Below are positions 1 through 9,708 of a stretch of DNA of 64,000 bases, piece by piece (position 1 is the first letter of the stretch; each line of letters starts with the position of its first letter). The stretch covers positions 1-64,000 of the forward strand of contig CAIPAI010000044.1 in assembly GCA_903863015.1 (NCBI GenBank), given 5' to 3'. The DNA comes from an uncultured Actinomycetes bacterium (GTDB lineage: Bacteria > Actinomycetota > Actinomycetes > Nanopelagicales > Nanopelagicaceae). The position numbers and the translations under genes are program-made. Under the pieces are notes generated by a model, which searched no databases, was not told the origin of the DNA, and saw only the letters and a program-made list of their open reading frames with translations.

Positions 1-73
1 AAAGAAGGCGCCAGCAAAGAAAGCGCCAGCAAAGAAGAGCATTAAGCCCACCACGAAAGAGAAGAGCGCATGA
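1..73 (+). CDS. C-terminal tail of an upstream protein (partial)
   Basis: An open frame enters from the left edge (codons start at base 2) and stops at TGA 71-73. It reads as a lysine/alanine/proline-rich tail with two copies of a K-A-P-A-K unit, followed by a short polar end. Such tails occur on actinobacterial histone-like and other nucleic-acid-binding proteins. In mycobacteria the gene before the Rv1693-like small gene encodes a HAD-family phosphatase, so this could instead be a lineage-specific extension of that protein. The start lies outside the window and no domain is visible, so identity is open. The stop overlaps the next ATG as ATGA. Confidence 0.5.
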   Translation, partial: KKAPAKKAPAKKSIKPTTKEKSA

Positions 74-228
74 ATCCACAAGAGACCCCGCAAGATATGA
101 CCGCTCTCGATGATGCACGTACCGAACTTGCATCCCTCTGGTCTGCACCCACCGAAGATCACCCCGGCGCTTATGAACGCATCCACAACACTATGACAGT
201 CGCACTTTCATCTATCGAAGGTCTGTAA
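70..228 (+). CDS. small conserved hypothetical protein (Rv1693-like position)
   Basis: This 52-residue frame starts at ATG 70, overlapping the preceding stop by four bases, and ends at TAA 226-228. It is acidic, has no membrane segment and contains a central LASLW segment. In M. tuberculosis a comparably small gene of unknown role (Rv1693) sits in the same place directly before tlyA. That synteny and the ATGA overlap are the evidence that it is real. It probably shares a transcript with tlyA, nadK and recN. No function can be assigned. Confidence 0.6.
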   Translation: MNPQETPQDMTALDDARTELASLWSAPTEDHPGAYERIHNTMTVALSSIEGL

Positions 229-237
229 CCACATCCC

Positions 238-1041
238 ATGGCTGCAAAACCGCGTCTCGATGCTGAGCTTGTTAAACGCGGGCTTGCAAAGTCGCGCGAA
301 GCGGCGGTGCATGCAATCGAAAATGGCGAGGTTATTGTCAACGGCATTGTCAGATCCAAGCCGGCCTCAACTGTGGAACCTGATTCATCCATTGTTGTAA
401 AAGTCGGTAGCGATGAACGTTATGCCTCACGCGGAGCTTTCAAATTGTTGGGCGCGTTAACAGAATTTGAGTCGCAAGGTCTCTCTGTCAAAGGTCGCCG
501 AGCACTCGATGCCGGTGCTTCAACTGGCGGGTTTACCGACATTCTTCTAAAACGTGGTGCGGCAGAGGTGGTGGCCGTCGACGTGGGTTATGGACAACTC
601 GTGTGGGAGTTGCAACAAGATCCGCGCGTGACCGTGCACGATCGCACCAATGTGCGCAATCTTTCACTCGAGCAGATTGGTGCTCCTGTAGATGTTGTGG
701 TGGCTGATCTCTCTTTTATATCCCTAGTCCTGGTACTTCCAGCTCTTGTTTCTGTCATCAAATCTGAAGCCGATATGGTTTTGATGGTGAAGCCGCAATT
801 CGAAGTCGGACGCGAAAAATTGGGCGCGGGTGGCGTCGTTCGCGATCCGGCCCTTCGCTCGATGGCAGTGCATCAAGTCGCTCGTGCGGCGGCTGAACTC
901 GGTCTTGGAGTTCGAGGAATTGTAGCTAGCCCGCTTCCTGGTCCTGCAGGAAACGTCGAATACTTCCTCTGGTTGCGCAAGGATGCACCACCTTTAGACT
1001 CCGATATGGTCAGCGCCGCAATTGCTGAGGGCCCAGCATGA
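238..1041 (+). CDS. tlyA: TlyA family rRNA (cytidine-2'-O)-methyltransferase
   Basis: This 267-residue protein matches TlyA, which 2'-O-methylates cytidines in 16S and 23S rRNA using S-adenosylmethionine; its loss gives capreomycin resistance in mycobacteria. An N-terminal S4 RNA-binding domain covers about residues 5-65. An FtsJ-like Rossmann domain follows, with the SAM-binding segment ALDAGASTGGFTDILL near residue 90 and VVADLSFISL near 155. Length is normal for the family. It starts 9 bases after the small gene and its stop overlaps the nadK start (ATGA), which indicates translational coupling. The gene order tlyA-nadK-recN is the usual actinobacterial one. Confidence 0.93.
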   Translation: MAAKPRLDAELVKRGLAKSREAAVHAIENGEVIVNGIVRSKPASTVEPDSSIVVKVGSDERYASRGAFKLLGALTEFESQGLSVKGRRALDAGASTGGFTDILLKRGAAEVVAVDVGYGQLVWELQQDPRVTVHDRTNVRNLSLEQIGAPVDVVVADLSFISLVLVLPALVSVIKSEADMVLMVKPQFEVGREKLGAGGVVRDPALRSMAVHQVARAAAELGLGVRGIVASPLPGPAGNVEYFLWLRKDAPPLDSDMVSAAIAEGPA

Positions 1042-1862
1042 GTCGATCTATTGCAGTCATGGTGCACCCAGCACGTCCCGAGGCTCGCGTTGCGGCCGAC
1101 AGACTGCAAGCGCACTGCCGCGAAAAAGGGGCAGAGATATACGAAGTTGCGCACGGAGAAACGATCACTGATGAGACGGAATTACTCGTCGTGCTCGGCG
1201 GAGATGGCACCATTCTTCGCGCCGCAGAGAGCGTGTACGGCACTGATGTACCTCTTCTAGGTATCAATCTGGGTCACGTAGGTTTTCTCGCTGAGGCTGA
1301 TCGCGAGGACATTCTTGTCGTAGCGAATGCCATCACCGATCGCACCTTTCAAGTCGAGGAGCGAATGGTCCTCCAGGCAGAGTTGCATCTGGGCGCAAGT
1401 CGCTCGCAAGAGTTTGCTCTCAACGAATTTGCGTTGGAGAAGAGCGGAAGTCGTATGGTTGAAGTTCTACTCACCATTGATGATCGCCCGGTTTCCCGCT
1501 GGTTAGCTGATGGAGTTCTCTGTTCCACACCCACGGGGTCGACCGCATACGCATTCTCGGCGGGTGGCCCGGTTATTTGGCCAGATGTAGAAGCGATGCA
1601 AATCATTCCACTCGCAGCACACGCCCTCTTCGCTAGACCGTTAGTCATTTCGCCGTCGTCTCGTGTCTCACTCACGTTATTGAGTGGACGGGCGAATCTG
1701 GTGGCAGACGGACTGCGGCAAAGAGAGATGGAAGTGGGGGATCGCATTCTGCTCACGCGTTCTGCTCGCTCGCTCCTCTTCGCGCGCCTTACGCCCACTC
1801 CATTTGCCGATCGTCTGGTTGCCAAGTTCAGATTGCCCGTTGAGGGCTGGCGCGAAAACTAA
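1038..1862 (+). CDS. nadK: NAD kinase
   Basis: NAD kinase phosphorylates NAD to NADP. The 274-residue protein carries the catalytic GGDGT motif in LLVVLGGDGTILRAA (about residues 49-63) and the second conserved block STPTGSTAYAFSAGGPV (about residues 157-173). These fix the assignment. It overlaps tlyA by four bases, and recN begins three bases after its stop, so the three genes form one operon. Length is typical of actinobacterial PpnK proteins. The 5' end matches other actinobacterial nadK genes and nothing unusual is visible. Confidence 0.95.
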   Translation: MSRSIAVMVHPARPEARVAADRLQAHCREKGAEIYEVAHGETITDETELLVVLGGDGTILRAAESVYGTDVPLLGINLGHVGFLAEADREDILVVANAITDRTFQVEERMVLQAELHLGASRSQEFALNEFALEKSGSRMVEVLLTIDDRPVSRWLADGVLCSTPTGSTAYAFSAGGPVIWPDVEAMQIIPLAAHALFARPLVISPSSRVSLTLLSGRANLVADGLRQREMEVGDRILLTRSARSLLFARLTPTPFADRLVAKFRLPVEGWREN

Positions 1863-1865
1863 GCG

Positions 1866-3596
1866 ATGCTTCAAGAGATACGCATTAAGTCACTCGGCGT
1901 CATCGCGGAGAGCACTGTTGAGTTTGCTCCCGGATTTAATGTGATCACTGGCGAGACCGGCGCTGGAAAAACTATGTTGCTGACGGCTCTTTCGCTCGTT
2001 TTGGGTGGTAAGGCTGATGCGCAACTAGTGCGAGCTGGCGCAGACAGGGCAGCCGCCGCTGCAAGTTTTACACCGACTTCCGAGGCTGGCGCACTTCTTC
2101 TCTCAATGGATATTGAGGAGGATGAATCGGCGATCATCCTTGGTCGCTCGCTGAATCCCGACGGTCGCTCCAAAGGAGTTCTCAACGGAGCCCCAGCTAC
2201 CGGCGCGCAGTTAGCCCAAGTAGGCGCTCATCTCATTTCCATACATGCGCAGAACAGCAACGGCGCACTGCGCAGGGCAACCACGCAAAGAGATTTACTC
2301 GATGCATACGGTGGTGAAGAGCACCTACAACTTCTCGAGCATGTAGGCATGTGTTTCGCGAAAGCGCATCGTGCGATGGAAGATCTGGCCATTTTTGAAA
2401 CCGAAGTTCAGGCAGCCGATGCGCAGCGAAATGAATTGCAGGAGCTCGTAGAAAAAGTAGGTCCTCTAGATCTGAAGATTGGGGAGATAGATTCCATCAA
2501 AAGCGATCGTGAGCGACTGGGTCATCTAGATTTGTTGCGAGAGTTAGCCTCTGCCATCGTCACAAGTCTCGAGTCGATAGCGGGCGAACACCTGGGATTA
2601 GCTGAGAGAAATTTTGATCAACTACAACGAGTCGACTCGACCGCCATGGATCTATCAAAGCGTTTCGCATCGCTGGTGATAGAACTCGGCGATATCGAAA
2701 GTGAGACCCGCAGGTACCTGACCAAACTCGACGCGGATCCAACCGAGTTATCACGTATCGAAACTCGTTTTGCTGCGGTTTCTGCCATTCTTAAACGCTT
2801 CAACGCTCAAGATGAGAGCGATTTGCTCAGTAAATTCACCTCAGCACGCGCCGCCTTGCTCGCATACGAAGATTCCGAGTCCACTCGAGTGACTCTTCGA
2901 GCTGCTGCAGCGAAGGCCGAGAGCGAGTTTTTCGAAGGCGCTGAACGTCTATCGGCTGCACGAAAAGGTATTGCCCTTCGGCTCTCCACTGCAGTCACTA
3001 CTGAAATTCGGGAGTTAGCGCTACCACATTCAACATTCCACGTAGAGATCACCACAGACTCAAGCATCCCGTTTGAGAAGGCGCACGCTTTTGGAGTCGA
3101 TGAAATCGAATTCAGGTTCACGGCTCACACTGGTGGTGCACTCCTTCCCATCGTGAAGGCGGCAAGCGGGGGTGAATTGAGTCGACTCATGTTGGCCATC
3201 GAAGTAGTGCTAGCCAGTATTGACCCAGTGCCCACTTATGTTTTTGATGAGGTAGATGCCGGTGTAGGTGGAAGCGCTGCCATCGAAGTAGGTCGCCGAT
3301 TGGCGATGCTCGGCAAGCACTCTCAAGTGATCGTGGTAACTCACCTCCCGCAAGTAGCTGCCTGGGCTGACCACCATGTGGTCATTACCAAAGAGAGCGC
3401 GGGCGTGACCGTTTCAAATGTCGCCGTCTTGGATGACCCCGCCAGAGTCGTGGAGATTGCCCGGATGCTCGGCGGGATCTCCGAATCGGAGAATGCGCAG
3501 GCGCACGCCCAGGAGTTGCTCGCCCTGCGGGCAACCTTGGAACGGCCAACGAAGGGCGCCAGCAAGAAGAAGCCTGCCGCCACGCCGTCTGCTTAA
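1866..3596 (+). CDS. recN: DNA repair ATPase RecN
   Basis: RecN is an SMC-like ATPase that acts at DNA double-strand breaks. The 576-residue protein has Walker A GETGAGKT near residue 30, two coiled-coil arms in the middle, the ABC signature region ASGGELSRLMLA near residue 435, and Walker B TYVFDEVDAGVGG near 457. The size fits the family. It follows nadK by three bases in the conserved tlyA-nadK-recN order. The C-terminus ends in a lysine-rich tail (SKKKPAATPSA) of no evident function. No SOS box was recognised, since the gene lacks its own upstream region. Confidence 0.95.
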   Translation: MLQEIRIKSLGVIAESTVEFAPGFNVITGETGAGKTMLLTALSLVLGGKADAQLVRAGADRAAAAASFTPTSEAGALLLSMDIEEDESAIILGRSLNPDGRSKGVLNGAPATGAQLAQVGAHLISIHAQNSNGALRRATTQRDLLDAYGGEEHLQLLEHVGMCFAKAHRAMEDLAIFETEVQAADAQRNELQELVEKVGPLDLKIGEIDSIKSDRERLGHLDLLRELASAIVTSLESIAGEHLGLAERNFDQLQRVDSTAMDLSKRFASLVIELGDIESETRRYLTKLDADPTELSRIETRFAAVSAILKRFNAQDESDLLSKFTSARAALLAYEDSESTRVTLRAAAAKAESEFFEGAERLSAARKGIALRLSTAVTTEIRELALPHSTFHVEITTDSSIPFEKAHAFGVDEIEFRFTAHTGGALLPIVKAASGGELSRLMLAIEVVLASIDPVPTYVFDEVDAGVGGSAAIEVGRRLAMLGKHSQVIVVTHLPQVAAWADHHVVITKESAGVTVSNVAVLDDPARVVEIARMLGGISESENAQAHAQELLALRATLERPTKGASKKKPAATPSA

Positions 3597-3605
3597 GGGG
3601 TTGAT

Positions 3606-5313
<1,708 letters not shown>

Positions 5314-5390
5314 TCCGTTTTCCGTCTTCTTCGAGGCGGAGTAGAGTCTGGTTATTAGGAAAATTCGTCCATCTATATTTGAGGTGTCTT

Positions 5391-6503
5391 GTGATCGTCG
5401 GCGTCCCACGCGAAATTAAAAACCATGAATATCGTGTAGCTATCACCCCCGCTGGAGTGCACGAATTGAAGCGACTCGGGCACACAGTTGTCATTGAAAA
5501 AGAAGCCGGACTGGGTTCTTCAATCACTGATGCTGAGTATGTTCAAGCAGGTGCTCAGATTCTCGGCTCTGCCGATGAAGTGTGGGCGCAAGCCGACTTG
5601 GTACTTAAGGTCAAAGAGCCGATCGCCGAGGAGTATCACCGCATGCGCGCGGGTCAGACTCTCTTCACATACCTCCATTTAGCTGCATCTCGCCCTTGTA
5701 CCGATGCGTTGATCTCATCTGGCATCACCGCAATTGCTTATGAAACTGTTGAAGTAAACGGTGGATTGCCGCTGCTTGCACCGATGAGTGAAGTTGCCGG
5801 TCGCATGGCGCCACAGGTGGGCGCTGCTGCGCTACAACGCGCGGCGGGCGGACGCGGTGTTTTGATGGGCGGCGTCTCCGGTGTTGGTGCAGCCAAGGTC
5901 GTGGTGCTTGGAGCCGGTGTCTCTGGATTAAATGCGGCAGCGATTGCGCTGGGCATGCAGGCAGAAGTCATCTTGATGGATAACAACATCGGCCGTCTTC
6001 GCGAGGTGGATCGCGTTTACCAAGGGCACATGCAAACCATTGCCTCGAATACCTATGAAATTGAGCGCCAGGTGCTCGATGCTGATTTGGTCATTGGCGC
6101 TGTTTTGGTTCCCGGAGCCAAGGCGCCGCGTCTGATCACCAACGAATTGGTCTCCCGCATGAAGGCCGGAAGCGTACTTGTCGACATTTCTATCGATCAA
6201 GGTGGATGTTTCGAGGATTCAAAGCCTACGACGCACGCTGACCCCACCTACAAGGTGCACAATTCCATCTTCTACTGCGTGGCGAATATGCCGGGAGCAG
6301 TGCCTCACACGAGTACATACGCCCTCACAAATGTGACCCTTCCATATGTCGTCGCGCTAGCCGAGCACGGCTGGAAAGGCGCATGCCAAGCAGATGCTGC
6401 GCTTGCAAAGGGTCTCAACATTCACGCCGGATCGGTTGTCTCTGAGCCGGTTGCAGCAGCCCATGGTTTGCCAATTTCTCATATCGCAGATCTGCTCAAG
6501 TAA
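5391..6503 (+). CDS. ald: alanine dehydrogenase
   Basis: Alanine dehydrogenase interconverts L-alanine and pyruvate plus ammonia with NAD. The 370-residue product begins MIVGVPREIKNHEYRVAITP, the family N-terminus, and has the NAD-binding glycine motif VVVLGAGVSGLNAA near residue 170. The longer frame opening at TTG 5379 adds four residues that the family lacks. GTG 5391 has a GAGGTG ribosome-binding site at 5381-5386, so it is chosen. A strong intrinsic terminator follows at 6516-6562, so the gene looks like its own unit. Confidence 0.94.
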   Translation: MIVGVPREIKNHEYRVAITPAGVHELKRLGHTVVIEKEAGLGSSITDAEYVQAGAQILGSADEVWAQADLVLKVKEPIAEEYHRMRAGQTLFTYLHLAASRPCTDALISSGITAIAYETVEVNGGLPLLAPMSEVAGRMAPQVGAAALQRAAGGRGVLMGGVSGVGAAKVVVLGAGVSGLNAAAIALGMQAEVILMDNNIGRLREVDRVYQGHMQTIASNTYEIERQVLDADLVIGAVLVPGAKAPRLITNELVSRMKAGSVLVDISIDQGGCFEDSKPTTHADPTYKVHNSIFYCVANMPGAVPHTSTYALTNVTLPYVVALAEHGWKGACQADAALAKGLNIHAGSVVSEPVAAAHGLPISHIADLLK

Positions 6504-6515
6504 TACAGAACTCCA

Positions 6516-6562
6516 CTTACCGCGTTCCTTCGAATATCGAAGGGGCGCGGTAAGTTTCTTTC
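6516..6562 (+). terminator. intrinsic terminator of ald
   Basis: A perfect 9-bp stem pairs CTTACCGCG (6516-6524) with CGCGGTAAG (6546-6554). It is extended inside by CCTTCG/CGAAGG (6527-6532 with 6538-6543). The T-rich run TTTCTTTC follows at 6555-6562. Stem, loop and T tract together are a textbook rho-independent terminator, 12 bases after the ald stop. The xerD start lies directly downstream. Confidence 0.88.
6551..6556 (+). promoter_or_regulatory. -10 hexamer for leaderless xerD (overlaps terminator)
   Basis: TAAGTT ends 7 bases before the xerD GTG at 6564, which fits the leaderless spacing seen at many genes here. Its first four bases are the end of the 3' arm of the ald terminator. No ribosome-binding site precedes xerD. 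Confidence 0.5.
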
Positions 6563-6563
6563 T

Positions 6564-7439
6564 GTGCTGGATACTTCTATTGAAGATTTTCTCAATCATC
6601 TAGCGGTAGAACGATCTCTCTCCATTCATACCGTCTCTGCCTACCGTCGGGATCTCACTAAGTTTGCGCACTACCTTGAAGAAAATTTTCTATCTCTCGA
6701 CACCGCCAAAGAGGCTGATATTGCTGGGTTTCTTGCATCTTTAGGACACTTAGCGCCTGCCTCATCCGGGCGCACATTGGTGGCGGTGCGGCGTCTTTAC
6801 CACTTTAGAAATGCTGCCGAGAGTCCTGCTGCGGCTATCCGTCCGCCCAAGTTAGGAATGCGTCTTCCTAAGGCGCTCACGATCCATGAGATGGAGAGGT
6901 TGTTGACAGCTGCGGGTGGGGAAGAGCCGGGGGATTTACGAAAACTGGCGCTGATCGAGCTGCTATACGGAACCGGGGCACGCATCAGTGAGGCCATCGG
7001 CGTTGACCTAGACGATATCGATGAGCGTGAAGGGGTTATCAAATATCGAGGTAAAGGGGGCAAGGAACGCCTCGTTCCACTGGGAGGGCCCGCTTTAGCG
7101 GCGATAGATGCCTACAAGGTCCGCGTGCGGGCACCTCTGGCAGGGAAGACTCGGGCTCTTTTCCTCAATGCTCGCGGAGGACGCCTCTCCCGGCAGGGGG
7201 CTTGGTTACTGATTGGAGAGGTTGCCCAAGCCGCAGGACTCGCTGAGAAGATCACGCCCCACGCGCTTCGCCACTCCTTCGCCACCCACCTGCTCGAAGG
7301 CGGCGCCGATATTCGTTCGGTACAAGAACTCCTCGGACACGCCTCGGTAGCCACTACTCAGATCTACACCCTCGTCACCATCGATCGTCTTCGCGATGCT
7401 TACCTAGAGGCGCACCCGAGAGCTCGTTCAAAAAGATAA
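6564..7439 (+). CDS. xerD: tyrosine recombinase XerD
   Basis: XerD, with XerC, resolves chromosome dimers at dif. The 291-residue protein has an N-terminal SAM-like core-binding domain (about 1-90) and a catalytic domain with the expected residues: Arg in GTGARISEA (about 141), Lys in GKGGKERLVPLG (about 165-176), HALRHSFATHLL (about 236-247), His in LGHASVATT and the Tyr nucleophile in TQIYTLV (about 266). It starts at GTG 6564. The location between ald and parA-scpAB matches other Actinobacteria (M. tuberculosis Rv1701) and marks it as the housekeeping recombinase rather than a phage integrase. Confidence 0.93.
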   Translation: MLDTSIEDFLNHLAVERSLSIHTVSAYRRDLTKFAHYLEENFLSLDTAKEADIAGFLASLGHLAPASSGRTLVAVRRLYHFRNAAESPAAAIRPPKLGMRLPKALTIHEMERLLTAAGGEEPGDLRKLALIELLYGTGARISEAIGVDLDDIDEREGVIKYRGKGGKERLVPLGGPALAAIDAYKVRVRAPLAGKTRALFLNARGGRLSRQGAWLLIGEVAQAAGLAEKITPHALRHSFATHLLEGGADIRSVQELLGHASVATTQIYTLVTIDRLRDAYLEAHPRARSKR

Positions 7440-7530
7440 ATCGCCGCTCAATCTTGCTAATCCCATCACCTCGCTCTATGGTGGCGATAAATCGGAAAAG
7501 CATCAGAGCAATTGAAGGGTTTATCCTCAA

Positions 7531-8409
7531 ATGGCTAAGTCGACAAATGTGTATAAGAACGTTCCCACCACCTCTTCGATCTTCGGCAAGAAGGCGAGAG
7601 CGGTCACGGAACCAACCCCCTTGGAATCCCATGGTCCAGCACGGATCATCGCGATTGTGAACCAAAAAGGAGGGGTGGGTAAGACCACCTCGACTATCAA
7701 CTTGGGCGCCAGCCTGGCCGAAGTAGGGCGCCGGGTTCTCGTGGTGGATTTGGACCCCCAGGGAGCCCTTTCAGTCGGTTTGGGTGTTCCACTCCATGAA
7801 CTAGAAACCACCATCTTCGATCTCATGCTCAATCCCGAGGCGCCTTACAGCGAGGCGCTCATCAAGACCTCAGTCCCCGGATTGGACTTGATTCCGAGCA
7901 ACCAAGACCTGAGCGGGGCCGATCTCAAGCTGGCCGACGTCATCGGGCGTGAACAGATCCTCAAAGAGGTCCTGGCCCAGGCGGTGGGGGATTACGACTT
8001 CATCCTCATCGATTGCCAGCCCACCTTGGGCTTGCTCACCGTCAATGCCTTAACAGCCGCGAATTCCGTGATCGTGCCATTGCAATGTGAGCACTTTGCG
8101 CTCCGAGGTGTGGCACATTTACATCAGATTATAGAAAAAGCGCAACAAAGGCTTAACCCTCAACTTGAGATTGAGGGTATCTTGGCAACTATGTACGATT
8201 CACGCACGCTCCATAGTAAGGAAGTCCTGAGTCGCATCTGCGAAGCCTTCCCGAATGGTGTATTTGAGACCGTTATCGCCCGAACTGTCCGTTTCCCTGA
8301 CACCACCGTCGCGGGGGAGCCCATTACTACTTTCGCCCCCAGTTCTGACGGGGCCTACGCCTACCGCCGCCTAGCCCGAGAGTTGATTGAGAAAGGAGCG
8401 CTCGTATGA
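7531..8409 (+). CDS. ParA/MinD-family ATPase (Rv1708-like)
   Basis: This 292-residue protein has the deviant Walker A motif VNQKGGVGKTTSTINLGASL near residue 45, DLDPQG near residue 74 and the switch segment FILIDCQPTLGLL. It belongs to the ParA family but lies with xerD, scpA, scpB and rluB, the position of M. tuberculosis Rv1708, not beside parB near the origin. It is therefore probably not the main chromosome partitioning ATPase. The first 40 residues are a polar extension before the ATPase core. Its stop overlaps the next gene (ATGA), which points to a partner relationship. The exact role of this ParA homologue is not established. Confidence 0.85.
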   Translation: MAKSTNVYKNVPTTSSIFGKKARAVTEPTPLESHGPARIIAIVNQKGGVGKTTSTINLGASLAEVGRRVLVVDLDPQGALSVGLGVPLHELETTIFDLMLNPEAPYSEALIKTSVPGLDLIPSNQDLSGADLKLADVIGREQILKEVLAQAVGDYDFILIDCQPTLGLLTVNALTAANSVIVPLQCEHFALRGVAHLHQIIEKAQQRLNPQLEIEGILATMYDSRTLHSKEVLSRICEAFPNGVFETVIARTVRFPDTTVAGEPITTFAPSSDGAYAYRRLARELIEKGALV

Positions 8410-8813
8410 GTCGCCGCGCCACCCTCCCAGGAGCCGAAGAGCTCTTCCGCACGACGACCTCTCCGGTCACCGCCACCACGCCCACGCTCACGGCGCTGCC
8501 CTCCCAAGGCGAAAATACCCAGGCAGCCAGCGATGAGAGCGCCAGCAAAGGGGTTCGTAGTACTAGTCGACGCCGCATCACCACTGCCGAGCGTGGACCT
8601 TCGGGTCGCGAGCGCCACGAAGAGAAGATCACCGTCTATCTCTCCCCAGATGAACTTTTCGACCTCGAACAGGCTCGTTTGCTCCTCCGTGGTGAGCATG
8701 GATTGGCCGTGGACCGTGGTCGAATCGTGCGTGAGGCGCTCTCGCTGATCGTTGCTGACCTGGAAGCCAAGGGAGAGTCCTCGATCCTCGTACGCCGCCT
8801 GCGCGGACGCTAA
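8406..8813 (+). CDS. ribbon-helix-helix-like partner of the ParA-family protein
   Basis: This 135-residue protein is translationally coupled to the ParA-family gene (four-base overlap). Residues 1-70 are low-complexity Ser/Thr/Ala-rich sequence, likely disordered. The C-terminal half has the pattern of a ribbon-helix-helix fold: a strand-like KITVYLSPDELFDLEQARL (about 77-95), then helices around GRIVREALSLIVADLEA (about 107-123). RHH proteins with disordered tails often serve as DNA-binding partners of ParA ATPases, so a centromere-binding or adaptor role is a reasonable inference. No family name can be given with certainty. Confidence 0.65.
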   Translation: MSRRATLPGAEELFRTTTSPVTATTPTLTALPSQGENTQAASDESASKGVRSTSRRRITTAERGPSGRERHEEKITVYLSPDELFDLEQARLLLRGEHGLAVDRGRIVREALSLIVADLEAKGESSILVRRLRGR

Positions 8814-8871
8814 GAGGGCGATCTCCTCGGAGGCACCGCTCCGTGAGGCATCCGCGAAGGTCTGTAAGCGG

Positions 8872-8877
8872 TACCTT
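8872..8877 (+). promoter_or_regulatory. -10 hexamer for leaderless scpA
   Basis: TACCTT ends exactly 6 bases before the scpA GTG at 8884. There is no Shine-Dalgarno sequence at that start. The 70-base gap after the preceding gene allows separate transcription. Confidence 0.5.
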
Positions 8878-8883
8878 TGAGCG

Positions 8884-9708
8884 GTGATTGAGACAAGTGA
8901 GACGGGCAAGGTTCCTGGCTTTGCCGTCCAATTGGATAATTTTGAAGGTCCCTTTGACCTCCTCTTGCAACTCATCGCAAAGCATCGCCTCGATGTCACC
9001 GAAGTAGCTCTTAGCCAAGTCACTGATGAATTCATTTCGCACATTCGAGCCATGGGCGACGGATGGGATTTGGGACACGCAACAGAGTTTCTTGTTGTTG
9101 CCGCGACTCTTCTTGATCTTAAAGCTGCGCGACTTCTTCCTTCTGGTGAAGTGGAAGATGAAGGCGACTTAGCGCTCCTGGAAGCGCGCGACATTCTCTT
9201 TGCACGATTGCTGCAATATCGAGCGTACAAAGAAGTTGCTGCAATTTTTGCGCAACGATATGCAGACGAAGCGCACAGATTCCCACGCCTTGTTGCAATG
9301 GAGTCAGCATATGCTTCGCTGTTGCCTGAAGTACTTATTGGTATCGGACCTGATCGTTTTGCCGCGCTGGCGCACCGAGTACTTTCGCCGAAAGTTGAAC
9401 ACTTTGTTTCGACAACGCATTTGCATGACCCTGCGGTCAGCGTTCGAGAGCAAGCCACCATAATCCTTGAGAAAATAAGGAGTTTACGCTCCGCCTCGTT
9501 CCGGTCTCTCATTAGCGATGCTCCCAACATGAACACTATTGTGGCGCGTTTCTTAGCTCTTTTGGAACTGTATCGAGAGGGTGTTTTACATTTTGATCAA
9601 GTCACCCCACTGGGCGAATTGCATGTCAAATGGGTGGGTGCCGAGGACGCAGAAATCAACCTTACGGATGAGTTCGATATCGAAGTAGAAGAGGACAATG
9701 ATGAGTGA
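8884..9708 (+). CDS. scpA: segregation and condensation protein A
   Basis: ScpA is the kleisin subunit of the SMC-ScpAB condensin. The 274-residue protein has the family N-terminus FAVQLDNFEGPFDLLLQLI (about residues 13-31), helical segments for SMC-neck contact, and the C-terminal winged-helix region (FLALLELYREGVLHFDQ near 225). It starts at GTG 8884, six bases after a -10 hexamer. It overlaps scpB by 11 bases, as expected for two subunits of one complex. The smc gene is not in this window. Confidence 0.94.
   Translation: MIETSETGKVPGFAVQLDNFEGPFDLLLQLIAKHRLDVTEVALSQVTDEFISHIRAMGDGWDLGHATEFLVVAATLLDLKAARLLPSGEVEDEGDLALLEARDILFARLLQYRAYKEVAAIFAQRYADEAHRFPRLVAMESAYASLLPEVLIGIGPDRFAALAHRVLSPKVEHFVSTTHLHDPAVSVREQATIILEKIRSLRSASFRSLISDAPNMNTIVARFLALLELYREGVLHFDQVTPLGELHVKWVGAEDAEINLTDEFDIEVEEDNDE

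Noticed and set aside
6564-7439. Tyrosine recombinase considered as a phage or island integrase.
   Set aside because: Synteny with ald, parA and scpAB and absence of att repeats or cargo mark it as housekeeping XerD.
8158-8169. CCTCAACTTGAG inside the parA-like gene, resembling the garA operator.
   Set aside because: It lies mid-gene with an imperfect right half-site and no promoter, so it is probably chance.
8361-9536. Minus-strand frame of 391 codons across the RHH gene and scpA.
   Set aside because: It runs antisense to scpA and the ParA partner gene, both well supported, and is Ser/Arg-rich without any domain.
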